From Brucella haematophila (GTDB lineage: Bacteria; Pseudomonadota; Alphaproteobacteria; Rhizobiales; Rhizobiaceae): 64,000 bases of DNA. Shown piece by piece: positions 1 through 8,308 of the stretch; the first letter of the stretch is position 1; every line of letters starts with the position of its first letter. Below the pieces are notes generated by a model, which saw nothing but the letters and a program-made list of their open reading frames with translations, ran no database searches and had not been told where the DNA came from. Location: positions 310,001-374,000 of the forward strand of contig NZ_VCPE01000001.1 of assembly GCF_005938105.1 (NCBI RefSeq), given 5' to 3'. The position numbers were made by a program, and so were the translations under genes.

Positions 1-1
1 C

Positions 2-628
2 GATACCGTCTATGATTATGACGATGTTCATAGCGCGGTGCTTGCCCAGACCAAAGATAACCGACTGCCGGTCATTCTGATCGAAACGCTCTATGAAAAC
101 GAGCACGGCACAAAGGCGCAATTGATACGCCAGAATGCCTATGGTGCGCTGCTGGCTGGAGCAGTTGGGCAGTTCTTCGGCAATAGTCCGATCTGGCACT
201 TTAGCGGACCGGGCGTGTTCGACTCTGATCGTGACTGGCGGCAGGAGTTGAACAGTCCGGGTGCGCGGTCGATGACGGTTCTGCGAAAGCTGTTTGCAGT
301 GCTGCCATGGACCGATCTTCAGCCCGACCGCAGCGGACAGATTACCAATGCGCGAAACCTCTATGCCGCATCGTTTTCAGGCGGGACGGGAGCCGTGATC
401 TACGGTGAAGGAGGCAGCTTTTCCGTCAGCAGGGCTGTTGTGAAAACAGGCGATGATGTTGTCTGGATCGACCCTTTTTCCGGTGTGGGAACTCAAGCGG
501 CCACACCGCAGAAGGATGGCCAGACGCTGACCTTTCGTACCCCCGCAGAAAAGAATGCTGGCGGTGATGGCGACTGGATATTGCTGATCGGCAAGCCCGG
601 CCAGTTTGGCCCTGACCGAAAGGGGTAG
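2..628 (+). CDS. DUF4038/GH140-like glycoside hydrolase, C-terminal part
   Basis: The reading frame is open at the left edge, so only the last ~208 residues are present and the start lies outside the window. The stretch around LPVILIETLYENEHG and GALLAGAVGQFFGNSPIWHF looks like the end of a DUF4038 (GH140-like) TIM barrel. The tail, ending near DWILLIGKPG, resembles the small beta-sandwich (Collagen_bind_2) that usually closes these proteins. Known members hydrolyse glycosidic bonds in complex polysaccharides. Its place ahead of sugar-nucleotide genes suggests trimming or turnover of a surface polysaccharide, which is inference. The family call is by eye, and the catalytic half cannot be checked here. 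Confidence 0.7.
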   Translation, partial: DTVYDYDDVHSAVLAQTKDNRLPVILIETLYENEHGTKAQLIRQNAYGALLAGAVGQFFGNSPIWHFSGPGVFDSDRDWRQELNSPGARSMTVLRKLFAVLPWTDLQPDRSGQITNARNLYAASFSGGTGAVIYGEGGSFSVSRAVVKTGDDVVWIDPFSGVGTQAATPQKDGQTLTFRTPAEKNAGGDGDWILLIGKPGQFGPDRKG

Positions 629-750
629 GCGCTACGCCCTTTCGCTGCTGTGCACCCCGCTTGTCTTTAACCGGATATGCCTTCGGTCAAATCGCTACCC
701 CCACTGGTGCGTGATTAACTTGGATTATTGGGGATGCAGAGGAAACGAAC

Positions 751-1812
751 ATGAAAGTGCTGGTTACCGGAAGTCAGGGTTACATCGGATCGGTCATGGT
801 GCCGATCCTCGTTCATGCGGGCCACGAGGTGTCGGGCTACGACATCGGTCTTTACGAACATTGCCTGTTCGAAGAAGGTGGAGCGGTCGTGAATGTACCC
901 ACGCTGCGCAAGGATGTGCGCGATGTGTCGCCACGCGATCTGGAAGGTTTCGATGCTGTCATTCATCTGGCCGCGCTGTCGAATGACCCGTTGGGCAATC
1001 TCAATGAAGAACTGACCTATGACATCAACCACCGCGCCAGCGTGGCGGTGGCTAAAGCCGCCAAACGAGCGGGCGTGGGGCGTTTTCTTTTCGCATCGTC
1101 ATGCAGCAATTATGGCATCAGCGATGCCGACCTGATCGATGAGACCGGCGAGCTGAAGCCGGTGACGGCCTATGGTCGCTCGAAGGTGCGCGCCGAGCAG
1201 GAGATCCGGGAACTGGCCGATGCAGATTTCTGTCCGGTCTATTTGCGGCCCGCGACAGCCTATGGCGTGTCGCCTTTTCTGCGCTTCGATATTGTATTGA
1301 ACAATCTCGTCGCCTGGGCCGTGACCAAGGGACTGATCTATCTCAAGTCGGATGGCACGCCATGGCGGCCGATCGTGCATATTCGCGATATTTCCCGGGC
1401 TTTCATGGCGGCCATGGAAGCACCACGCGAGAAGGTCTTCAATGAAGCCTTCAATGTTGGTTCCACCGAACACAATTACCGCATTCGCGACATTGCAGGC
1501 ATTGTCGCCGAGACAGTGCCCGATTGCCGGATTGAATTTGCGGAAGATGCCGGGCCGGATACCCGGTCCTACCGTGTCAGCTTCGAGAAACTTGCGCGGG
1601 TTCTGCCCAATGCAAAGCCGCAATGGGATGCTGCGGCCGGTGCGGAAGAACTGCTCGCGGCCTATAGCCGCTCGACCTTGACGCTTGAGGAATTCGAGGG
1701 GCCGCGGTTCCAGCGCATCGCCCATATTCGAAAGCTTCTGGAGGAGGGCGTTCTCGATAGCGATCTGCGGCGCGTAGAGCTTATACAGCAGCCGTTAAGA
1801 GCAATCGCATGA
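751..1812 (+). CDS. NAD-dependent epimerase/dehydratase (extended SDR)
   Basis: This 353-residue extended short-chain dehydrogenase acts on a nucleotide-activated sugar. The N-terminus has the Rossmann motif [11 protein letters not shown] serine-rich strand (SSCSNYG) and the YGRSK active-site pair (YxxxK) follow at about residues 130-150, as in UDP-glucose 4-epimerase and 4,6-dehydratase relatives. GGATGCAGAGGAAACGAAC precedes the ATG and supplies an AGAGGA ribosome binding site. The stop overlaps the next gene by 4 bases (ATGA), so the two are translationally coupled. The exact sugar substrate cannot be read from sequence. Its neighbours suggest it helps make an unusual surface sugar. Confidence 0.88.
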   Translation: MKVLVTGSQGYIGSVMVPILVHAGHEVSGYDIGLYEHCLFEEGGAVVNVPTLRKDVRDVSPRDLEGFDAVIHLAALSNDPLGNLNEELTYDINHRASVAVAKAAKRAGVGRFLFASSCSNYGISDADLIDETGELKPVTAYGRSKVRAEQEIRELADADFCPVYLRPATAYGVSPFLRFDIVLNNLVAWAVTKGLIYLKSDGTPWRPIVHIRDISRAFMAAMEAPREKVFNEAFNVGSTEHNYRIRDIAGIVAETVPDCRIEFAEDAGPDTRSYRVSFEKLARVLPNAKPQWDAAAGAEELLAAYSRSTLTLEEFEGPRFQRIAHIRKLLEEGVLDSDLRRVELIQQPLRAIA

Positions 1813-3128
1813 TGGATGCGCGGCCTGGTATAGTCGACATGCGCCGGTCTCCGGACGGACAGGCGATCTACGATCTGGCCGCGCAACTTTATCCGATCTG
1901 TCGCAGTCTGACGGGCGAAGGCGTGCGGGAAACGCTCGCCACTATCGGCGGATATCTGCCGCTGGAGATCCATGAAGTGCCGACCGGCACGCCGCTTTTC
2001 GACTGGAAAGCACCGCAGGAATGGGTGATCCGCGAAGCCTATATTGCAGATAGCAACGGCCAGCGGATTGTCGATTTTGCGCGGCACAATCTTCATGTGG
2101 TGAACTTCAGTATTCCTGTGCGAACAAGGCTTTCTATGGAAGCCTTGAAGAGTCACATTCACACACTGCCCGATCAACCCGACCTCATTCCTTACCGCAC
2201 CTGTTATCATGCAGAGGACTGGGGTTTCTGCATGGCGCATACCGACTTTCTGGCAATGGCCGAGGGCGAATACGATGTGGTCATTGACGCCGAGCGGCGC
2301 GACGGCGCGCTTGTCTATGGAGAGTTCAAGCATCGCGGAACAACGGACGAGACTTTTCTCCTGTCAGCGCATCTCTGCCACCCCTCGCTCGCCAACGATA
2401 ATTGCTCCGGACTGGCATTGCTGGCGCTTCTGGGAGCGGCGTTGAAAGCTCGCTCCACGCGGCTGACTTATCGCTTTCTGTTTGGTCCGGCGACATTCGG
2501 CGCACTTGCGTGGCTGAGCCAGAACGAGCCTCATCTTGATCGCGTCACCCATGGCCTTGTCCTGTCCTGCGTCGGCGACGATGGCGGGCCGAATTACAAG
2601 CGAAGCCGTCGTGGTAACGCGGCGATCGACCGGATCATGGGGCAGGTGCTCGCGCAGTCCAATCTGGCTGGCGCGACGATGCACGACTTCTGGCCCTATG
2701 GATATGACGAAAGGCAGTTCTGTTCGCCGGGATTCAACCTCCCGGTCGGCATGTTCCAGCGCAGCCTTTATGGCACTTTCCCCGAATATCACACCTCAGC
2801 GGACAATCTGGATTTCATCAAGCCGGAATGTCTTGAGCAATCCTTCAATCTCGTCATGCAGGCCATTGAAATAGCGGAACGAAACTGGGTTCCGCTCAAC
2901 ACGTCGCCCAAGGGTGAACCGCAGCTTGGACGCCGTGGGCTCTATGGCAAAACCGGCGGCGACGGTCGTGCCGCACAGGAAGCCATGGCCATGCTCTGGG
3001 TTCTCAATCTGGCCGATGGCAGCGCGTCACTTCTCGATATGGCCGAGCGCTCGAAACTGCCTTTCGCAACACTCGCCGGTGCTGCGGACAGACTGCGCGA
3101 TGCGGGATTGCTGATCGAGGGAAGGTAA
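1809..3128 (+). CDS. DUF4910 aminopeptidase-like (M28-fold) protein with C-terminal winged helix
   Basis: The protein has 439 residues. The N-terminal part has the DUF4910/DUF2172 look. The middle carries M28 peptidase-like metal motifs (SAHLCHPS and NDNCSG), followed by [13 protein letters not shown], which supplies a further histidine. The last ~70 residues look like a small winged-helix domain ([18 protein letters not shown]). Such proteins recur in polysaccharide and O-antigen clusters, where a role in de-acylating or hydrolysing an amino-sugar intermediate has been proposed but not settled. It overlaps the upstream epimerase gene by 4 bases. The family is fairly certain; the reaction is not. 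Confidence 0.8.
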   Translation: MMDARPGIVDMRRSPDGQAIYDLAAQLYPICRSLTGEGVRETLATIGGYLPLEIHEVPTGTPLFDWKAPQEWVIREAYIADSNGQRIVDFARHNLHVVNFSIPVRTRLSMEALKSHIHTLPDQPDLIPYRTCYHAEDWGFCMAHTDFLAMAEGEYDVVIDAERRDGALVYGEFKHRGTTDETFLLSAHLCHPSLANDNCSGLALLALLGAALKARSTRLTYRFLFGPATFGALAWLSQNEPHLDRVTHGLVLSCVGDDGGPNYKRSRRGNAAIDRIMGQVLAQSNLAGATMHDFWPYGYDERQFCSPGFNLPVGMFQRSLYGTFPEYHTSADNLDFIKPECLEQSFNLVMQAIEIAERNWVPLNTSPKGEPQLGRRGLYGKTGGDGRAAQEAMAMLWVLNLADGSASLLDMAERSKLPFATLAGAADRLRDAGLLIEGR

Positions 3129-3133
3129 CGGTC

Positions 3134-3658
3134 CTAGATTAAGGGCCAGGAGCGATCCTTGTCCGAAATGACACTGGGCTGGTTCGGCCATGGTATGCCG
3201 AGCGCCGGATCGTCATAGCGCAGGCCCGTTGCATGGTCCGGTGTGTAGGGGTGCGAGATCATGTAGCGGATGAGGACATTATCGGTAAGCGCCTGAAATC
3301 CATGAGCGCAGCCTTCCGGGATATAAAGCTGCACGCCGTTCTCCGCCGAAAGCTCCAGGCCAACCCAGCGCATATAGGTGGGCGATTTGGGGCGTATATC
3401 CACCAATACATCCCAGACGGTGCCTTGCAGGCAGGTCACCAGTTTCGTTTCAGAATGCGGATCGTTTTGGTAATGCAAACCGCGCAAGGTGCCTTTCTCC
3501 CGCGAGAAGGAAAGACTGTGCTGCGGATAGTGCGTTTCCATCTGCCGTTCGGCAAAAGCCGCTTCGGAATAAACGCGCGTAAACCAGCCGCGTTCATCCT
3601 CCATCCGATCCGGCTCGATAGACCATGCACCATCGATGTTTAAAGAAGTAAACCGCAT
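3134..3658 (-). CDS. dTDP-4-dehydrorhamnose 3,5-epimerase-like protein (RfbC family)
   Basis: This 174-residue cupin-fold protein matches the RfbC family along its length. It has TLRGLHYQ with the catalytic histidine, the strand around LQGTVWDVLVDIR, YIPEGCAHGFQAL, and a terminal DDPALGIPWP. The tyrosine expected in the second half is present in LIRYMIS. The family epimerises C3 and/or C5 of 4-keto-6-deoxy sugar nucleotides. It is transcribed against its neighbours, convergent with the DUF4910 gene (5 bp between stops) and divergent from the methyltransferase gene. No dTDP-rhamnose partner genes (rfbA, B, D) are in view, so the substrate may be a CDP- or other NDP-sugar. Confidence 0.87.
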   Translation of the reverse strand: MRFTSLNIDGAWSIEPDRMEDERGWFTRVYSEAAFAERQMETHYPQHSLSFSREKGTLRGLHYQNDPHSETKLVTCLQGTVWDVLVDIRPKSPTYMRWVGLELSAENGVQLYIPEGCAHGFQALTDNVLIRYMISHPYTPDHATGLRYDDPALGIPWPNQPSVISDKDRSWPLI

Positions 3659-4036
3659 CTATTTGCCCCGTTTCCGCCTGCCAACATTCTGACAGCGTGG
3701 TCAGGGCCCGGTAGAGCCTTCTTCGAGGGACGATCTTCACCTTCCGGGGTAGATGCCTCCTCCTGATAGGTGATCCGCCTACGCCCTTGCTCGCCCTATG
3801 ACGCAAGGCGGGTGAGGATTGGCAATATCCCTACGGCGATGGCTGCGCCCAATGGTATGTGCGTCGCGCTCCAGATGGCAGTCTCGGCAATCTTTAGACC
3901 GCTTAGTAGTTTGGGTCATCCGGTGCGGCGCGCGTATCTGGCCGCGACGGTGCCTGCTCAAAGCAGCCAAGTCGATACCAGTTTTGGGACCAGTGTATTC
4001 GTGGCCATTGTAAGGGCCAGAGCCGAGGGGGTGTGT
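3659..4036. promoter_or_regulatory. Divergent intergenic region between RfbC-like and C-methyltransferase genes
   Basis: The 378 bases hold no convincing gene. An open frame continues upstream of the methyltransferase start at 4037, but its translation (rich in Arg, Pro and Ala) has no resemblance to the zinc-finger start of that family, so I treat it as leader. Promoters for both flanking genes must lie here. I do not see a strong -35/-10 pair. Confidence 0.4.
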
Positions 4037-5338
4037 ATGACCATCCAGACACCGGATATTTCGCGGAGCAAAAGCATGACGCAAGAGCGGACCGGCTGTC
4101 GCCTGTGCGGTAAGTTGCTCAAACACACATTTGTGGATCTGGGCATGTCGCCGCCCTGCGAAAGCTTCGTTGCCGCCGATCAGCTAGACCGCATGGAGCC
4201 TTATTATCCGCTCTATGCGCTGGTCTGCGATCATTGCTATCTCGTGCAGCTGAAAGAGTATTTTTCTCCTGCCGAGATTTTCACGGAATATGCCTATTTC
4301 TCGTCCTTCGCGACCAGTTGGGTGGATCACGCCAGAGTTTATTGCGACGCGATCACCGAACGGCTGGAACTGGACGAGAACAGTTTCGTTGTGGAGGTTG
4401 CCAGCAATGACGGCTATCTGCTCCAGCATTTCCTGCCGAAGGGCATTCCGGTGCTGGGGATAGAACCTGCCGCCAATGTGGCGCAAACAGCTATCGCCAA
4501 GGGCGTGCCAACCCGGGTGGACTTCTTCGGCGCACAACTGGCGCTGGAAATGCTCGGCGCGGGCCAAAGCGCCGATCTCATCATCGGTAACAATGTTCTG
4601 GCGCAAGTGCCTGATCTGAATGACTTTGTGCGCGGTATGCAGCTTCTGCTCAAGCCCGAAGGTGTCATCACTCTGGAGTTCCCGCATCTTGCCAATCTGA
4701 TCGAGTTCAACCAGTTTGACACCATCTATCACGAGCATTTTTCGTATTTCTCGCTGCTGACAATCCGCTTCATGGCGCACAGGCACCACCTGAAAATCAT
4801 CGATGTCGAGGAAGTGCCAACCCATGGCGGATCGTTGCGGGTTTATCTGGCGCGCACCGGCAGCAAGCGGAAGGCGTCGCCCCGGGTGGCGGCACTTCTC
4901 AAGAAGGAAGAGAGCTTCGGCCTCAACGATATCTCGACCTATGAGCAGTTTGCGGAGAAGACGCGCCATGCCAAGCGCGATCTCCTGTCCTTCCTGATCG
5001 CAGCCAAGAATTCCGGCAAGAGCATTTGCGGTTACGGCGCGCCGGGCAAGGGCAATACGCTTCTCAACTATTGCGGCATCGGCACGGATTTTCTGGATTT
5101 CACTGTAGATCGCAATCCTTACAAGCACGGGCGCTACACGCCCGGCATGCATATCCCGATCTATGACGTATCGGCGATAGACAAGTACAAGCCGGACTAC
5201 ATCCTCATCCTGCCATGGAACTTCAAGGATGAGATCATCCGGCAGATGCAGCACGTGGTCGAATGGGGTGCGAAATTCATCATCCCCATTCCCCATGTCC
5301 GATTGATCGATCCAGCTCTGATTACTGAGGAGCGTTAG
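4037..5338 (+). CDS. Zinc-finger sugar C-methyltransferase (SAM-dependent)
   Basis: The protein has about 433 residues in three parts. The N-terminal zinc-binding domain has Cys pairs in CRLCG and VCDHCY. A class I SAM-binding core follows with VVEVASNDGYLL. The C-terminal domain is typical of NDP-sugar C-methyltransferases (GYGAPGKGNTLLNYCGIG). Relatives add a C-methyl group at C3 of keto-deoxy sugars, giving branched sugars. The ATG at 4037 was chosen for its purine-rich GAGGGGG ribosome binding site; the frame is open further upstream without family resemblance. An ATG at 4076 is also possible. The next gene starts 2 bp after the stop. Confidence 0.85.
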   Translation: MTIQTPDISRSKSMTQERTGCRLCGKLLKHTFVDLGMSPPCESFVAADQLDRMEPYYPLYALVCDHCYLVQLKEYFSPAEIFTEYAYFSSFATSWVDHARVYCDAITERLELDENSFVVEVASNDGYLLQHFLPKGIPVLGIEPAANVAQTAIAKGVPTRVDFFGAQLALEMLGAGQSADLIIGNNVLAQVPDLNDFVRGMQLLLKPEGVITLEFPHLANLIEFNQFDTIYHEHFSYFSLLTIRFMAHRHHLKIIDVEEVPTHGGSLRVYLARTGSKRKASPRVAALLKKEESFGLNDISTYEQFAEKTRHAKRDLLSFLIAAKNSGKSICGYGAPGKGNTLLNYCGIGTDFLDFTVDRNPYKHGRYTPGMHIPIYDVSAIDKYKPDYILILPWNFKDEIIRQMQHVVEWGAKFIIPIPHVRLIDPALITEER

Positions 5339-5340
5339 TC

Positions 5341-6150
5341 ATGAAAGTCGTTCTGTTTTGCGGCGGTCTTGGAACCAGAATCCGCGAATATTCGGAAAAT
5401 GTACCAAAGCCGATGATCCCGCTCGGCCATCAGCCGATCCTGCATCATGTCATGGAATATTACAGTGATTACGGTCACAACGACTTTGTGCTCTGCCTCG
5501 GCTACAAGGCCAATGTCGTGAAGGACTTCTTCCTGACGATCCGTCCGCAGACTTTTGCGGATTGCGTGGTCTCCAATGGCGGGCGCAATGTTGAATTGCT
5601 GGAAGAGGTGGACCGCGACTGGAGCGTGACGCTGCTCGACACCGGTATCTGGCGCAATATCGGCGAACGTCTGTGGAGCGCGCGCAGCCATGTCCAGAAT
5701 GAGGACATGTTTCTAGCCAATTACAGCGATGGTCTGAGCGACGTCGATCTCGACGATATGACGCGGCGTTTTGAGGCGAGCGGCAAGATAGCCTGCTTCC
5801 TCGCCGTGCGCCCACCGCTGACCTATCATCTGGCGGATATCGCGGAGGGTGGGGCTGTGCGGGCTTTCCGGACATCGAACACCTCCGATATCTGGATCAA
5901 TGGCGGCTATTTCCTCTTCCGCAAGGAAATCTTCGATTACATGCGGGAGGGTGAAGAGCTGGTGCTGGAGCCGTTCAGCCGTCTTATCGCCGACAATCAG
6001 TTGATGGCGTATAAATATGAAGGCTTCTGGCGGTCCATGGACACACTGCGCGACTGGCAGACGCTGGAAGACATGGTCGAGAAGGGCGATATGCCCTGGA
6101 AAAAACACAAGGCGGAGCAGCGCGCAGCCAACATCGCCATAGCGCTATGA
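5341..6150 (+). CDS. rfbF: Glucose-1-phosphate cytidylyltransferase
   Basis: The 269-residue nucleotidyltransferase opens with LFCGGLGTRIREYSENVPKP, the nucleotide-binding signature in which the Lys contacts phosphate. It ends with FWRSMDTLRDWQTLEDM, the tail characteristic of RfbF-type cytidylyltransferases. INGGYFLF marks the sugar-binding half. It makes CDP-glucose from CTP and glucose-1-phosphate, the entry to CDP-3,6-dideoxyhexoses and branched CDP-sugars. GAGGAG is 8 bp before the ATG, and the stop overlaps the next gene (ATGA). The expected partner, CDP-glucose 4,6-dehydratase (RfbG), is not an obvious separate gene here; the epimerase at 751 may fill that role or it may lie outside the window. 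Confidence 0.87.
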   Translation: MKVVLFCGGLGTRIREYSENVPKPMIPLGHQPILHHVMEYYSDYGHNDFVLCLGYKANVVKDFFLTIRPQTFADCVVSNGGRNVELLEEVDRDWSVTLLDTGIWRNIGERLWSARSHVQNEDMFLANYSDGLSDVDLDDMTRRFEASGKIACFLAVRPPLTYHLADIAEGGAVRAFRTSNTSDIWINGGYFLFRKEIFDYMREGEELVLEPFSRLIADNQLMAYKYEGFWRSMDTLRDWQTLEDMVEKGDMPWKKHKAEQRAANIAIAL

Positions 6151-6803
6151 TCGACCTGCGTTCACTCGCCAATCCGGGGCGGCCGCTTCAGGTCCTGTGT
6201 CTGGGTGCGCATTCGGACGATATCGAAATTGGCTGCGGGGGAACGCTCCTCAGCCTCATAGAAGCAGGAACGCCGATGCACATCGAATGGTGTGTGCTGT
6301 CCGGCAATGAAGAACGGCGCGTCGAGGCGGAGGCTTCGGCGCGCGATTTTCTGCGCGGTACGGAAAATCCAGGCATCCGTCTTGCGATGTTCGAGGATAG
6401 CTACTTTCCGGCGCAGATGCGCGAGATCAAGGCATGGCTGATCGAGCAGCGCAGTCGCCAGACGCCGGATATCGTATTCACCCATCGCCAAGGCGACGCA
6501 CATCAGGATCATCGCACGCTCAACGAGCTGACCTGGAATCTTTTCCGCGACCAACTGATCCTTGAATATGAAATACCGAAATGGGATGGCGATCTCGGCC
6601 AGCCCAATGCCTACTCAGCGCTTTCGGCGGCGATCATGGAGCATAAGGTCGAGCTTTTGATGAAGCATTTCGGCACGCAACGCTCGAAAGACTGGTTCGA
6701 TCCCGAGACCTTTCGCGGTCTCGCGCGATTGCGCGGCATGGAATGTCGCGCGCCGGAGACCTATGCCGAAGCGTTCCATATGCGCAAGCTGCGACTGTTC
6801 TAG
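6147..6803 (+). CDS. PIG-L family deacetylase
   Basis: The 218-residue protein has the zinc motif LGAHSDDIEIGCGG (usual form AHPDDE; here Ser replaces Pro). The second zinc ligand region is GDAHQDHRTLNE. This is the LmbE/PIG-L fold that removes N-acetyl groups from amino sugars such as GlcNAc derivatives. It is the last gene of the surface-sugar operon and is coupled by ATGA overlap to the cytidylyltransferase gene. A role in deacetylating a precursor or linked glycan is likely, but the substrate is not visible. The 3' end lies 17 bp from the terminator of a small RNA gene coming from the other strand. Confidence 0.87.
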   Translation: MIDLRSLANPGRPLQVLCLGAHSDDIEIGCGGTLLSLIEAGTPMHIEWCVLSGNEERRVEAEASARDFLRGTENPGIRLAMFEDSYFPAQMREIKAWLIEQRSRQTPDIVFTHRQGDAHQDHRTLNELTWNLFRDQLILEYEIPKWDGDLGQPNAYSALSAAIMEHKVELLMKHFGTQRSKDWFDPETFRGLARLRGMECRAPETYAEAFHMRKLRLF

Positions 6804-6819
6804 CTCTGTCTTGAGATAC

Positions 6820-6936
6820 GAAAAAGCCCGTCGCGCTGGGAGGAGGAGTGCGCAACGGGCTGATTGGTAAAGCGCGATTGGGAGGAGGAGTATCGCGCTT
6901 CGTGTCCGGTTTCTGGGAGGAGGAGTGAAACCGAAC
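6820..6936 (-). ncRNA. alpha-r14 family (NfeR1-type) trans-acting small RNA, copy 1
   Basis: On the minus strand three consecutive hairpins each present CTCCTCCTCCC in the loop (plus-strand positions 6915-6925, 6880-6890, 6838-6848). Stem 2 is a perfect 9-bp AAGCGCGAT/ATCGCGCTT pair. Stem 3 (GCCCGT...ACGGGC) is followed by five T and acts as the intrinsic terminator. This architecture, with anti-Shine-Dalgarno loops, is that of the alpha-r14 RNAs of Rhizobiales such as NfeR1, which repress translation of transporter genes. The length is ~117 nt. The 5' end is placed from the promoter at 6944-6972. A second copy lies at 30406-30529. Confidence 0.87.
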
Positions 6937-6943
6937 AATGTGA

Positions 6944-6972
6944 AAATAGGTGCGGAGTCAGGTGTTTACAAG
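6944..6972 (-). promoter_or_regulatory. Promoter of the alpha-r14 small RNA, copy 1
   Basis: Reading the minus strand there is CTTGTA, a 17-bp spacer and CTATTT, a good match to the alphaproteobacterial CTTGAC/CTATAT housekeeping promoter. It predicts a G start at about 6936. The second copy has the same arrangement (ATTGTA, 17 bp, CTATTT), which supports both calls. Confidence 0.68.
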
Positions 6973-7030
6973 GGAACATCCTGCAGGGCAGCTATGCAAA
7001 TTTTGAAGGGCTAAGTACCTGGTCCAAAAG

Positions 7031-7137
7031 TCGCCATGCCGGTCTGCAAATGGCAATTTCTGCGCTTCCGGTGCTCACGTACCCAAATGTACGCTCCGCT
7101 CCGGTTCTCGAAATCACCATTTTCGCCGCGGCCTGTC
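7031..7137 (-). repeat. Bru-RS-like palindromic intergenic repeat, copy A
   Basis: About 107 bp that align, in opposite orientation, with the repeat at 39025-39171. Shared blocks include TCCGGTGCTCACGTACC, then ATGTACGCTCCGCTCCGGT, then CTCGAAA and TTTCGCC. The core is an imperfect palindrome (GGAGC ... GTAC ... GTAC ... GCACC). Brucella genomes carry many such ~105-bp elements (Bru-RS1/2). It sits between the two small RNA genes of this locus. Confidence 0.7.
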
Positions 7138-7155
7138 GCTTTTTGATTCAGGGCT

Positions 7156-7240
7156 AAAAAAAGAAACCGCCCCGCAGCGGTCTAGCGCGCTGGGGCGGTC
7201 ACTCCCTCCTCCAAGTGGAGCACACAATAATGAGGGAGTT
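7156..7240 (-). ncRNA. Candidate companion small RNA with intrinsic terminator, copy 1
   Basis: The minus strand shows a 5' hairpin with stem ACTCCCTC/GAGGGAGT (7201-7208 with 7232-7239). It is followed at once by a strong GC-rich terminator, ACCGCCCC ... GGGGCGGT, with tail TTTCTTTTTTT (7156-7199). No gene precedes this terminator on that strand, so it most likely ends a short non-coding transcript of ~85 nt. The same two-hairpin order occurs at 30608-30691, next to the second alpha-r14 gene. I do not recognise the family and the promoter is unclear. Confidence 0.5.
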
Positions 7241-7294
7241 TCCAAAAGCAAGCCCCTAACAAAACTCTATAAATTTCAGAAAATACTGAAATCT

Positions 7295-7417
7295 ATGAAG
7301 CTAATTGAGCAGATGGCATATGTTCTGCGGATGGCTGGCCTTGTCTCGACTGAGTTGCCGGAAGTTCACGCCAGGATCATGACTGCATACGCAGCAAAAC
7401 ACCTGCCTAATATTTGA
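7295..7417 (+). CDS. Possible small protein (40 aa)
   Basis: An open frame from ATG 7295 encodes 40 residues beginning MKLIEQMAYVLRMAG and ending KHLPNI. The composition (alternating hydrophobic and charged residues) looks protein-like. However, there is no good ribosome binding site and the start lies in AT-rich intergenic DNA. It may be chance. Nothing in it points to a function. Confidence 0.25.
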   Translation: MKLIEQMAYVLRMAGLVSTELPEVHARIMTAYAAKHLPNI

Positions 7418-8308
7418 TATAATTTGTAGACTACCTAATTGTTGCGAGGGCGCGTGGAATGGTCGGGGCTATGCAAGGCGGGTGACAGTTGTGAATTTCG
7501 GTCGCGGTCGCCCCGTTTTTTGCAATTGCCATTTCCATTTTGGAACAGGTGTGATTATGTGCGGTCGCACGAGCCAAAGGAATCAATGCTCGGATTTCTA
7601 TCGTCCGATATGCCTTTGCAGGTGAATTTTAGACGGCTCTTTAAAAAACTGCCGTTGGGATCGGGTTTCAAAAAACCCCTGTGATCTCGGATATTTAGTC
7701 GGGAAATCACCCCAATTAATTGGGTGAATTATCTGGTTTGATCACGCAATCTTTCACGCTGGAACCCTTTGTTGGTTTTAGAATCGGTCTTTACCCGCCA
7801 TTTTTTCCCTGCGTGCACTCCTGAGAGCTCGCCCGCCTCGCGCCCCTAAGCCCCCCGCCCAAACGCGAGGCGGTTCCTTGTTTAGGAACCACTGATTTTT
7901 CCCCGAAAATACAACTAAGCACTATTGCCGGAATCAGTTGGCTTTGTTCCGCCTCTTTGCCGTTGCGATGCGCGCGGCCTCGGTTTTGGATAAAAACCAC
8001 GGTCACGTTTTAAGACTTAACGCAGCGTCAGATTTGATTGGGATTTAAGCGTAAATCTGAAGCGCTTTCTTCTGTGGAAGACGCCGAATAGCCCGGCTGA
8101 CGCCCTATTCTTCGGGTACGTTTGAAGCAGTTGAGTCGATTGGCGCTTGAAGCGCACCACGGCTTTGAATGCATGCAGCATCGGGTCCGGCTTCATGCTT
8201 GCGCGTCTTCGCCTCTATTGAGGGCGCGCATGGGCAGGACGCCAGCCAAAAATTAACCATCTGTTAACCATTCCGCATATAGATCGAGTAAACCGTTTTT
8301 TAACCAAG
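7418..8308. other. Long gene-free region upstream of minC
   Basis: I see no supported gene in these ~890 bases. Small inverted repeats are present: GGGTTT/AAACCC at 7663-7678 and GGTTCCT/AGGAACC at 7872-7890. The last 60 bases are rich in TTAACCA-like steps and probably include the minC promoter. An open frame at 7439-7684 has poor composition and no ribosome binding site, and I do not call it. Confidence 0.4.

Noticed and set aside
6838-6925. Three spaced GGGAGGAGGAG copies looking like a short CRISPR-like or direct-repeat array
   Set aside because: Each copy sits in the loop of its own stem, spacings differ, and the minus strand ends with a T-run. The small RNA explanation accounts for all of it.
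7439-7684. 81-residue plus-strand open frame
   Set aside because: Alternative start codon, no ribosome binding site, irregular composition and no resemblance to a known protein.
7872-7890. GGTTCCT/AGGAACC dyad as an EcfG (general stress sigma) promoter
   Set aside because: GGAAC is present, but there is no CGTT at 16-17 bp on either strand.
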